This document shows positions 26,999-34,846 of a DNA stretch of 64,000 nucleotides, piece after piece (the first letter of the stretch is position 1; every line of letters starts with the position of its first letter). Origin of the DNA: Labilithrix sp. (lineage in GTDB: Bacteria > Myxococcota > Polyangia > Polyangiales > Polyangiaceae); the NCBI GenBank assembly GCA_028287035.1, contig JAQBQL010000232.1, positions 1 to 64,000 of the forward strand, written 5' to 3'. Both the position numbers and the translations under genes were made by a program. The notes under the pieces are model-generated. The model searched no databases. It was not told where the DNA came from and saw only the letters and a program-made list of their open reading frames with translations.

Positions 26999-27310
26999 CG
27001 GTTAGCGGCTCCGTGGGTCGTTCTCTCGTCGACGCGCGAGCAAGGGTAACCTACGTCGACACGGGCGGGGCGGCGGATCTGCAGTGCCCACGCGGTGCAC
27101 CGCGGCGACGTTGAAGCGTCGAGCGAGGCGCCGAGCTCCGCACGCCGTGGCGCTGCGCCGGCGTCTTCGCTGGCGCAGCTGCGCACGCGGCGCCGAAGAA
27201 TCTCTTCGCGGGCGCGACCCTACTGGCCCGTCTAGATGACGAGCACGTAGCTCACGAACATCCGCGACTTCCGCCGCGTCTTCCAGTACCCTCTCCGTGG
27301 AGTCGTGGGC

Positions 27311-27679
27311 GGCCACGCCGAGCGGCGCAACGCGCTCGCAATGCTCGACGCCAACGTGCCCGGCGGGCGCCCCGTGACGCTCGGTGCCGACAAAGACAAC
27401 GACACGCGGCATGCCGCGACCGCAACGTCACGCCGTGCGTGGCGCAGAACGTCACGAAGCGACGCCGCTCGATGATCGAGGCCCGCACTGCCGACAAGCT
27501 ATTCGTTGAGCCGGCGAGTCCGGAACCGGGTTAAGGAGGTCTTCGGCTGGCCGAAGACGGTTGGCAATTTTCGAGAGACGCGATACGTCGGGCTCGGCGC
27601 AAATCAGACCGCCGCGTACATGCTCCCCGCCGCCTTCAACTTACGGCGCGTCGCGAAGCTCATGCGGCCGCCCGCGTGA
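27311..27679 (+). pseudogene. IS5-type transposase remnant
   Basis: Three reading frames in succession give GHAERRNALAMLDANVPGG then VTLGADKDND, next RDRNVTPCVAQNVTKRR, and finally RRVRNRVKEVFGWPKTVGNF ending at a TGA at 27677. This is the C-terminal half of an IS5-family DDE transposase, including the GADK and final E (KEVFGW) regions. At least two frameshifts and the loss of the N-terminal half make it non-functional. No inverted ends could be identified. Confidence 0.8.
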
Positions 27680-28063
27680 GAGCCAAGCCTCTCGCCGTAC
27701 GGGGGGGGCCCAGGTGGCGCATGCTGCGCCCCCCCCGGCCGGCCGTCGCCGCGCCGCTCGACGACCCTCCGTGCACATCCGAATCGGAACTAAGGTGCCG
27801 GCGGGCGCCCTGTGGTGCACCTCGGAAGCATTTTCAGCAGCCTGCCAGCGCTCGCGAGTGCCCTAGGCGCGAGATCATCGCGCGACCTGACTCTCTCGGT
27901 GTGCGGCACGCGCTCGCTGCGCGCACGCCCCACCCGTGACTGCAACGCCTGACAAAGGCAAGTCACCCAAGCAGGCTGCTCGACGTCGGACCCCGCCATC
28001 GCGTACACCCGGCTTCGCGGCTCGGCCATCGCCGATCGACGCGCCTACAAGGACCGGAGAATC
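27680..28063. other. non-coding gap before a lipoprotein gene
   Basis: No gene is supported. It contains an inverted repeat near 27714-27728 (GGCGCA, TGC, TGCGCC) set inside runs of G and C, which could form a strong hairpin, and otherwise ordinary sequence. The promoter of the lipoprotein gene at 28064 must lie in the last part; I see no clear -10/-35 pair. Confidence 0.4.
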
Positions 28064-29101
28064 ATGCGTAGAAGCCAGTGGATCGTGGTGTCGCTCGCCC
28101 TCGGCATCACCCTTGCTGCGGGCTGCAAGCCGAAGGCAGGCAAGAGCTGCACCGCCGGTCAGAGCTTCTGCGCCGCCGACGGCGCCCTCTTCTGCGGGGA
28201 CGACGGCAAGCTCGCCCCGATGGCCTGCCAGGGGCCCAAGGGCTGCGTGCAGCAGGGCACGACCGCGGCGTGCGACACGTCGTTCGCGAACGCTGGCGAG
28301 GGCTGCGAGGACGAGGACAACGCGGCCTGCGCGACCGACAAGAAGTCCGAGCTCCAGTGCAAGTCCCACTCGTGGACGACCGCCGCCGCGTGCAAGGGCG
28401 CGAAGGGCTGCAGCGTCAAGGGCAACGAGATCTTCTGCGACCACACGACCGGCGACAAGGACGACGTCTGCTCGCGCGACGGTCAGATCGCTTGCGCGTC
28501 CGACAAGCTCGCGATCCTGAAGTGCCAGGACAAGACCATGAAGGTGGTCGACACGTGCCGCGGCCCGAAGGCGTGCTCCTTCGAGGAGGAGCCCGCGCGC
28601 CAGGTGATCGACTTCTCGTGCGACGACTCGGTGGCGCAGGAGGGCGACACCTGCGCGTCCGAAGGTCTCTACGCGTGCGCCGTCGACAAGAAGGCGATCC
28701 ACATCTGCAAGGACTCGAAGTTCGTCAGCTTCAAGGCCTGTCCAGGACCGAGCGGCTGCACGTTCGACGCCGCGGCGGAGAAGCTCTCCTGCGACACGGG
28801 CAGCGGCGTCTTCTCGGGCGCGGGCGGTGTGGCGAAGGTCGCCTCGGCGAGCGCGCCCAGTGCCCCGAAGGGCGGCGGCGCAGGCGGTGCGAAGACCGCC
28901 GCGTCGGCGTCGGGGTCGGCGAAGCCCGCAGCGTCGGCCTCCGCGGCAGCGTCGGCTTCGGCGTCGGCCGCGAGCTCTGCGAAGGCTGCGCCGTCTGCCT
29001 CGGCGGCATCCTCGGCGTCGGCGGTGAAGCCCTCGGCCTCGGCCGCGGTCTCGGCGAAGCCCGCCGTATCGGCGAAGGTGCCGGCGAAGAAGAAGCCGTG
29101 A
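28064..29101 (+). CDS. cysteine-rich lipoprotein with Ala/Ser-rich tail
   Basis: A 345-residue protein with a textbook lipoprotein signal (VSLALGITLAAGC, Cys 21). The mature part holds five repeats of ~45 residues, each with a pattern of six cysteines (C-x-GxxxCAxDxxxxLxCxxxxxxxxxxCxGxxGC), such as GKSCTAGQSFCAADGALFCGD and GDTCASEGLYACAVDKKAIHI. The last ~85 residues are low-complexity Ala/Ser/Lys (SASAAASA). This architecture is common in Polyangiales surface lipoproteins; function unknown. It is followed 26 bases later by another lipoprotein gene. Confidence 0.85.
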   Translation: MRRSQWIVVSLALGITLAAGCKPKAGKSCTAGQSFCAADGALFCGDDGKLAPMACQGPKGCVQQGTTAACDTSFANAGEGCEDEDNAACATDKKSELQCKSHSWTTAAACKGAKGCSVKGNEIFCDHTTGDKDDVCSRDGQIACASDKLAILKCQDKTMKVVDTCRGPKACSFEEEPARQVIDFSCDDSVAQEGDTCASEGLYACAVDKKAIHICKDSKFVSFKACPGPSGCTFDAAAEKLSCDTGSGVFSGAGGVAKVASASAPSAPKGGGAGGAKTAASASGSAKPAASASAAASASASAASSAKAAPSASAASSASAVKPSASAAVSAKPAVSAKVPAKKKP

Positions 29102-29127
29102 CGGCGCGGGCGCGGTAACGTCAACGC

Positions 29128-29595
29128 ATGCTCCTCCGCGTGCGCACGGTCTCGGCGCTGGCATCCGCCACAGCTATTGCGCTCGGCGGCTGCGCGCTCG
29201 CGGGCTGCTCCTCCTCGTGCACGACAATCGGGTGCCTCGAGGGGATCAATGTCGACTTCACGGAAGCCCGGCGCGGAACCTACGCTGTCGACGTGGTGAT
29301 CGACGGCGAGGCGTCGACGTGCACGACCAGGCTGCCGCTCCCGGCCGACACCACGGCGTCCCCGTGCACGTCGCCGGACGTCGTTCTGTATCTCGCGGGC
29401 AGGACGGAGACCCCTGCGCAGAACCAGATCGGCGGGATGGTCATCCGCCGCCAGAGCGCGAGGACGGTCACGATACGGATCACGCGCGACGGCATCGTGG
29501 TTCGCGAAGCAACGTTCACCCCGGCGTACCAGTCGAGAGAGCTGAACGGCCCAGGCTGCGGCACATGCACGGGCGCGCGGTTCACGCTCACCTGA
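29128..29595 (+). CDS. hypothetical lipoprotein
   Basis: A 155-residue protein with signal SALASATAIALGGCALAGC, offering two possible lipid-attachment cysteines. The mature part is beta-rich with several cysteines (CTTIGCLEG, ASTCTTRLPL, ASPCTSPD, GCGTCTGARF), likely a small Ig-like fold. No family is recognised. It lies between the Cys-rich lipoprotein and the RlmJ-like gene, all on the same strand with short gaps (26 and 12 bases). Confidence 0.75.
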   Translation: MLLRVRTVSALASATAIALGGCALAGCSSSCTTIGCLEGINVDFTEARRGTYAVDVVIDGEASTCTTRLPLPADTTASPCTSPDVVLYLAGRTETPAQNQIGGMVIRRQSARTVTIRITRDGIVVREATFTPAYQSRELNGPGCGTCTGARFTLT

Positions 29596-29607
29596 CCCCC
29601 CGGGAGC

Positions 29608-30375
29608 ATGCCTCGGCCTCGCATCACCAACCGTCAGCTCGGCAACGTCGGAAACATCGGCGACATCCTGAAGCATGCCGCGCTCGTGGAGCTTGCCGCA
29701 TGGCTCGCGCGCGAGCGGACCGACGTGAGCTTCGTGGACACGCACACCTTCAAGCTCGAGGCGCCTCTGCCCGACCGGGCACGATGGGAGCGCGAGGTGG
29801 ACGTTCTCACCGCCCGTCATCCCGCCTACGAGCGATATGCGACGATCGAGCGCGCGTCGCTTCTACGGAATGGCCATTACCGCTGCTCTTCCGGGCTCGT
29901 GCTCGATGCGCTGGGCGATCATCGTGCGTGTGCCGTCCTCGGCGAGGCGAACGCGGCGACGCGCGCCGAGCTCTCCGCGCAGATCGCCGCCGACCGTCTC
30001 GAGAACGTGCACGTGGTGGAGGACGGAGCGTGTGTCGATGACGGCGCCCGCGTCCCCTCGGGAGGCACGCTGCTCGTCCACGTGGATCCGTTCCGGCTGA
30101 CGACGGAGCTGTGGGCACGGGTGTCGCCCGCGCTCTCGGCGATGTCGTCGCGCTCGGCAGACGCCGTGTTCGTCCTCTATCGCTATTCCCGGAATGCGCG
30201 CGCGGCCTGGCCCAACGCACCGGCCGGCACCACGGGTCCCCTCACCGAGGTGCGCGGCGGCCCGCACGAGGTCGCGGCGTACGCGTCGGCGGGCGTCGCG
30301 GAGAGGGTGGTGTCGGTCTGCGGCGCGCTCGGGTGGAGCGCGAACGTTCCGGCGGGCGCGGCGACGTCGGCGTGA
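29608..30375 (+). CDS. RlmJ-like (DUF519-type) protein, altered catalytic motif
   Basis: A 255-residue protein. QLGNVGNIGDILKHAALVEL and VSFVDTHTFKLEAPL match the N-terminal region of the RlmJ 23S rRNA adenine-2030 methyltransferase family (GNxADxLKH ... DTHAG). The motif expected as DPPY is here HVDPFR, so the second Pro and Tyr are lost, and methyltransfer activity is doubtful. A near-identical but frameshifted copy lies at 33868-34607. A terminator-like hairpin with a tmRNA fragment begins 35 bases after the stop. Confidence 0.65.
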   Translation: MPRPRITNRQLGNVGNIGDILKHAALVELAAWLARERTDVSFVDTHTFKLEAPLPDRARWEREVDVLTARHPAYERYATIERASLLRNGHYRCSSGLVLDALGDHRACAVLGEANAATRAELSAQIAADRLENVHVVEDGACVDDGARVPSGGTLLVHVDPFRLTTELWARVSPALSAMSSRSADAVFVLYRYSRNARAAWPNAPAGTTGPLTEVRGGPHEVAAYASAGVAERVVSVCGALGWSANVPAGAATSA

Positions 30376-30410
30376 CGATGTCTCGTCGATGCAGACGTGC
30401 CCCGCGCCCT

Positions 30411-30505
30411 TGCTCGCCCATGTCCTCGAGGAGGGGATCTGGGGGAGGAGGCGAAGCTCCCTCCCCCAGCGCTCGCCGGAGGCGACCTTGCTAGTGGAGG
30501 CGCCG
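30411..30505. repeat. module A: hairpin plus tmRNA 3'-end fragment (degenerate)
   Basis: TGCTCGCCCATGTCCTCGAG followed by a large GC hairpin (CTGGGGGAG ... CTCCCTCCCCCAG, loop GCGAAG) and AGTGGAGGCGCCG at 30493-30505. The whole ~95 bp matches modules at 43238 and 44655; the last 13 bp match the tmRNA 3' end, after which the match breaks down. On the minus strand this reads as tmRNA end followed by a terminator. Confidence 0.8.
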
Positions 30506-30726
30506 CGAACCGCAGTCCGCCGATCGCACTTTCGCAACGTGGCGAAGTCGCTCGCTTCTCTCCCAGACCTCGGTTTTCCGGCCGCTTCCGCGCTCTAGCT
30601 CAGTCCTCCGGAGTCCTCGTCGATCCGCGGCAACCGCCTCGCCCTTGGAGAGTTCGTGGAGAGTTCCAGCGCCCCACCGTGCCGCGCGGGCGGAGGAGTG
30701 GTGACGCAAGCCCCTCACGCGCAGGC
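30506..30726. other. gap with no supported gene
   Basis: 221 bases between module A and the end of the NTPase gene. Only short frames with Arg-rich, shadow-like translations are seen. No promoter or further repeat is recognised. Confidence 0.35.
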
Positions 30727-33252
30727 TTAGCGTCGGGTGCGTGGCGTCGGCCCTTTGCATGCCTGCACAAACGCATTTCCGAAGTGTGCAGCCGCAATGG
30801 CCTCTGCCATCGGCTTCAACCACGGCGGCCGCGTGGTGAACGCGCTGAACCTATTGAGTTCAGCTTCCTCTCGCCGGAGCAGGTAGGCCAGGAAAGCCTT
30901 CTCTTTCTCGTCGTACTTCTTTGCCCAAGATGCGCCGGTCGCCTTGTGAATTTCCTCGATAGTGGAGAATGTGTTCGTATTGTAGATGACCGTGTCGTCA
31001 ATGACGTTTTGAACGTACTCGCGATTGAACGCCAATTCTTCGAGATAGTAGCGACCAGAGGCTCCAAGCCGAATGACATCTCCCGACGCCCAAGGAGGCT
31101 CCGGTTTAGAAATCGAGTTCACAAGGCCATACTTGCCGAGATGGTTAAGTGCCTTGAGAACAGGCGCTGCTGTATGACCTAGCGCGCCGAGCCGGCCGAG
31201 CAAATCGTCGACGGACACTTCCAGAGTGTCGCCGGTCGTGCTCGCACGCCACGCGAGCACCTGGAGAATGCGTATTGCGTCGAAGTGGCTCGACAAGATC
31301 ACAGGTGAAACTTGAAAGAGGTTGAGTATCTTGGATTTCTCTTCCAGATACCGCGACGTCGACGTGCGCATCGCCGATCGAAGGAAGAAGTTGAGTGAGG
31401 GGCCAAATTCAGGCTTCCCGCTCTTTTCGGCTCTCACATAGCTCTTGTGCATCTCTTCAAGATCGGTTTCCGTGCTCGTCGCGAACGCCTCGACAAATCC
31501 AAGTGCGCGACGAATGTTGGTTCCGGCCAGCGCCTGAATGCACGCCTCGATCTCCTTGTTTTCCCCGAGCACAACGTCGGAGAGCATTTCGGCGAAGTCG
31601 AACACTGCTGCAGATGGCGCTCCTCCACATGTGCGCGAGAATCGGAGGCTCAACGCCGCGTCCTCGCGAAGGCGCGCTCGGACGTACTCGAAGCGCAGGC
31701 GCGCGACCTCGCTAAACGACGGTGGCGTAATGTGGAATACCGTGTACCGGCCGACGTCAAGAAATCCGAGAAGCGTTCCGTCTTGGAACGTAGTGTCACG
31801 AAGCGACGTTACGACGGTTGCCTTCGTGTTATGTGCAAGAGTTTGCGAAAGCTGGAATATGACGCGCTCGAATTCCGTCGTTCCACGGTCGACGTTGTCG
31901 ATGAAGATCGACACTTGGATGTCGCGCTTGGTGCGAAGGTATCCAAGGTATGCTTTCAGATGATTGAGCGGACTCTTGAGGTGATCCTGGATGCAGGCGT
32001 CGATCCGCGCATCCATCTCTGGGCTATCCTTAGCCGCTTGGGAGAGGGACGACCGAAGCCGCTGGATTTCCCGCGCGAATACCTCCTTGAGCAGCGCATG
32101 CTCATAGGGATTGAGCCCTGGGTACTGAGCCTCAGCCTCGCCGAGGAGGTCGGTCGAGACTTCGTCGATGAGGCGGTCGTGATCAAAGTGTTCAGCGTGT
32201 ATCTGGGTCTTGGGTAGAAGGTCGAGATGCAGCTGGACGCGGTCGCTGCGACGAAGTTGTGACGCCAGCCTTTTTCTCATGACGGCAAGAAAGGTGGATT
32301 TGCCACTGCCCGCGCGGCCCACGATCAGGATTGGCGTCCCGTCCGCGGGTGCCGTGTCGTCAAACGCGTTTGCGTCGACCAGTCCGCGCTTGATTAGCGT
32401 CGAAGCCGGCAATGCCGTCGGCAGTGTGAAGCCGGCGAAGCTCTCCAGACGCCGAACGTAGTCGTCGGTGACCTCGCTCGCTACGTAACACCTGTCGAGC
32501 ATGTCTGCATGGTCGGCATCTGTAAGATCCCCAAAGCACGTGCGCATTAGCGCGTTCATGGGCTGCACGAGGTAGTTCTTGCCCGCTGGGCCGGCGCGCA
32601 GGACGTCATTGAGTTTTTTAGCAAAGGGCGGGACCAGGTTGCCTCCGCCGATGGCGCGATTCAGCAGCGTCTGTTGAGCCAGGCCTGACGGAGAAAGAAG
32701 CTCAATGAACTCTAGAAGGTTTGTCTCGATGTCCTCGAGGTCGTAGAAGACGATTGCATCGAACTTCTCGGCTGCCACGTTCTGTGCGAACGCCAAAGAG
32801 GCGATCCATTGATGTCCGTTCGTGACGACAAAGCCGTGCGTCCCGACCTGCCAGCAGTATTCGCGCGCCTGTTTCAGGACCTGCTTTAGTGGCTTTCCGT
32901 GGTTTGTGCTGAGTGTGCTTAGTTGGATCTTTCGCTGCTTGCGATCCGCGGGAAGAGAAAACGTCTCTCCACTCCGTTTAGCTTCAACGACCAAGCGGAG
33001 GCTCTCCCCCGACCGCAGGTGGTAGTCGAGCCATTGGCTCCTCTTCGCATCACCCTCAACTTCGGACGCAGATGCGACGTGCTCCTCAGGGTTGAAGTTC
33101 TCGACCGGCCACCCGAGGACGTTCTCCAAGACTTCGTTGATGAACAGAAGGCGCGTGGCCGCCTCGTTCAACCCCGATGGTCGTAGGGCGGCCATACGCT
33201 CCTTCAGGAGCTTGATCGCCTCCGGAGCAGATCGTTGCGTCATCGGTACCAT
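30727..33252 (-). CDS. PD-(D/E)XK nuclease - P-loop NTPase (STAND-like) protein, candidate defence gene
   Basis: From the ATG at 33252 the product is 841 residues. Residues 1-110 hold a type-I-restriction-like nuclease domain: LDYHL (D76) and RLVVEAKRSG (E90-x-K92). Residues ~300-560 form a P-loop NTPase with Walker A VGRAGSGKST (311-320) and Walker B VSIFIDNVDRG (447-457), the DNVDR style of KAP/STAND ATPases. The C-terminal ~250 residues look like helical winged-helix repeats. The layout (nuclease + NTPase + helical sensor) resembles antiviral STAND proteins but I cannot name a family. Codons are A/T-rich relative to neighbours. The frame is open to 33489, where a CPCC...CVAC zinc-ribbon-like stretch appears; I consider that upstream part non-coding. 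Confidence 0.7.
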   Translation of the reverse strand: MVPMTQRSAPEAIKLLKERMAALRPSGLNEAATRLLFINEVLENVLGWPVENFNPEEHVASASEVEGDAKRSQWLDYHLRSGESLRLVVEAKRSGETFSLPADRKQRKIQLSTLSTNHGKPLKQVLKQAREYCWQVGTHGFVVTNGHQWIASLAFAQNVAAEKFDAIVFYDLEDIETNLLEFIELLSPSGLAQQTLLNRAIGGGNLVPPFAKKLNDVLRAGPAGKNYLVQPMNALMRTCFGDLTDADHADMLDRCYVASEVTDDYVRRLESFAGFTLPTALPASTLIKRGLVDANAFDDTAPADGTPILIVGRAGSGKSTFLAVMRKRLASQLRRSDRVQLHLDLLPKTQIHAEHFDHDRLIDEVSTDLLGEAEAQYPGLNPYEHALLKEVFAREIQRLRSSLSQAAKDSPEMDARIDACIQDHLKSPLNHLKAYLGYLRTKRDIQVSIFIDNVDRGTTEFERVIFQLSQTLAHNTKATVVTSLRDTTFQDGTLLGFLDVGRYTVFHITPPSFSEVARLRFEYVRARLREDAALSLRFSRTCGGAPSAAVFDFAEMLSDVVLGENKEIEACIQALAGTNIRRALGFVEAFATSTETDLEEMHKSYVRAEKSGKPEFGPSLNFFLRSAMRTSTSRYLEEKSKILNLFQVSPVILSSHFDAIRILQVLAWRASTTGDTLEVSVDDLLGRLGALGHTAAPVLKALNHLGKYGLVNSISKPEPPWASGDVIRLGASGRYYLEELAFNREYVQNVIDDTVIYNTNTFSTIEEIHKATGASWAKKYDEKEKAFLAYLLRREEAELNRFSAFTTRPPWLKPMAEAIAAAHFGNAFVQACKGPTPRTRR

Positions 33253-33473
33253 CTTCTCACCCCGAGCGGGGTTGCACCACTGCCGAACGCAGCCGGCTCT
33301 CGCACGTGCGGGCCGTGACCGAGGCGTCGCGCTGCTCCCGCACGCAACGCAGTACCTCCAGCCCTCGGGCCAGCAGGCGACTACGGAGCGCGCGCAGCAC
33401 GGGCAGACCTCGACGGCGACGGTGCGGCCTTCGACCTGTGCGAAGAGCATGGCCCCCCATCGGCCGCGCTGCG

Positions 33474-33815
33474 GTGAAGTTGCGTACACTGCAGCGAACG
33501 ACGAGGGCAGACTTCAAGAGCGAGCTCATACCGCACCCGGCGATGGTGGGCGCCGAGACTGCGCGAGCGCTAGCCGCAGGCGAGCTGCACACGGCGACCA
33601 AGATTGTGTTCGGCGCACTCTTACCGCTACTCGCTGAGACCGAGAAGGCAGTTGAACGAGAGCGCGAACGTGCTTCCGATGGCGAGTTCGACACGGCGTC
33701 GCTCCGCGGGCCCCTGGAAGCACTGCGCAGGGCGGTCGTCCTGCTGCACGATTCGATCAACGCGTTGGACATGGCCGGGGACCTTGGCGCACCACACGCG
33801 TGGGGCGCCATATGA
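33474..33815 (+). CDS. hypothetical small helical protein
   Basis: The GTG at 33474 gives 113 residues; the ATG at 33543 is an alternative. The second half (TATKIVFGALLPLLAETEKAVERERERA, then LRRAVVLLHDSINALDMA) is a helical, amphipathic pattern with good coding character. No family is recognised. It is divergent from the NTPase gene, 222 bases away, and upstream of the RlmJ-like pseudogene. Confidence 0.4.
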   Translation: MKLRTLQRTTRADFKSELIPHPAMVGAETARALAAGELHTATKIVFGALLPLLAETEKAVERERERASDGEFDTASLRGPLEALRRAVVLLHDSINALDMAGDLGAPHAWGAI

Positions 33816-33867
33816 AGGGCTGCGTCCCATCGATGCGGACGCCGCGCGGCGTTCGAGGATACGCTGC

Positions 33868-34607
33868 GTGCCGGACCAGCTCGGCAATGTCGGGAACATC
33901 GGCGACATCCTGAAGCATGCCGCGCTCGTGGAGCTCGCCGCGTGGCTGACGCGCGAGCGGACCGACGTGAGCTTCGTGGACACGCACACCTTCCAGCTCG
34001 AGGCGCCTCTGCCCGACCGGGCACGATGGGAGCGCGAGGTGGACGCTCTCTCACCGGTCGGCATCCCGCGTACGAGAGATATGCGACGATCGAACGCGCG
34101 TCGCTTCTGAGGAATGGCCATTACCGCTGCTCTTCCGGGCTCGTGCTCGATGCGCTTGGCAATCATCGTGCGTGTGCCGTCCTCGGCGAGGCGAACGCGG
34201 CGACGCGCGCCAAGCTCGCCGCGCAGATCGCCGCCGACCGTCTCGAGAACGTGCACGTGGTGGAGGACGGAGCGTGTGTCGATGACGCCGCTCGCGTCCC
34301 GCCGGGAGGCACGCTGCTCGTCCACGTGGATCCGTTCCGACTGACGAATGACCTGTGGTCGCGGCTGGCGCCCGCGCTCTCGGCGATGTCGTCGCGCTCG
34401 GCCGACGCCGTGTTCGTCCTCTATCGCTATTCCCGTAACGCGCGCGCGGCCTGGCCGGACGCACCGACCGGCACGACGGGCCCCCTCACCGAGGCGCGCG
34501 GCGGCCCGCACGAGGTCGCGGCGTATGCGTCGGCCGCGCTCGCGGAGAGGGTGGTGTCGGTCTGCGGCGCGCTCGGGTGGAGCGCGAACGTTCCGGCGGG
34601 CGGCTGA
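33868..34607 (+). pseudogene. second copy of the RlmJ-like gene, frameshifted
   Basis: This matches the gene at 29608-30375 nearly throughout (LGNVGNIGDILKHAALVELA to SANVPAGG). Around 34045 this copy has two extra bases relative to the first (CTCTCTCACCGGTCGG instead of TTCTCACCGCCCG), so the frame started at 33868 stops at 34110 and the rest continues in another frame to 34607. The start region also differs: the GTG here replaces the ATG of copy one. A recent duplication of about 0.73 kb followed by inactivation is the simplest account. Confidence 0.8.
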
Positions 34608-34846
34608 CCTGGCGGAGTTCGACGAGTCACGGAGTCGGACTGCCGCGCCTCGAACACGGACTGACTACAGAGTGCGCGGGGGCCGGCTCAGGGTCCGGGG
34701 CGGTCGTTGTCCGTCGCCGCACCCGAAGGCGACCCGCTGGCGCACGCACATGTACGAGCCTTACTGACGGCGCCCGAAAAAAAGAGCGCGCGCCTCTCTC
34801 GCCGACGACGTTCGCCACGCGAAGATCGATTAGGGTGCACGCGCAA

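Noticed and set aside
33253..33489. Zinc-ribbon N-terminal extension of the nuclease-NTPase protein
   Set aside because: CPCC...CVAC is present in frame, but the linker to the main domain is Arg/Pro-rich and random-looking, and the ATG at 33252 begins right before the nuclease domain. Kept only as a note.
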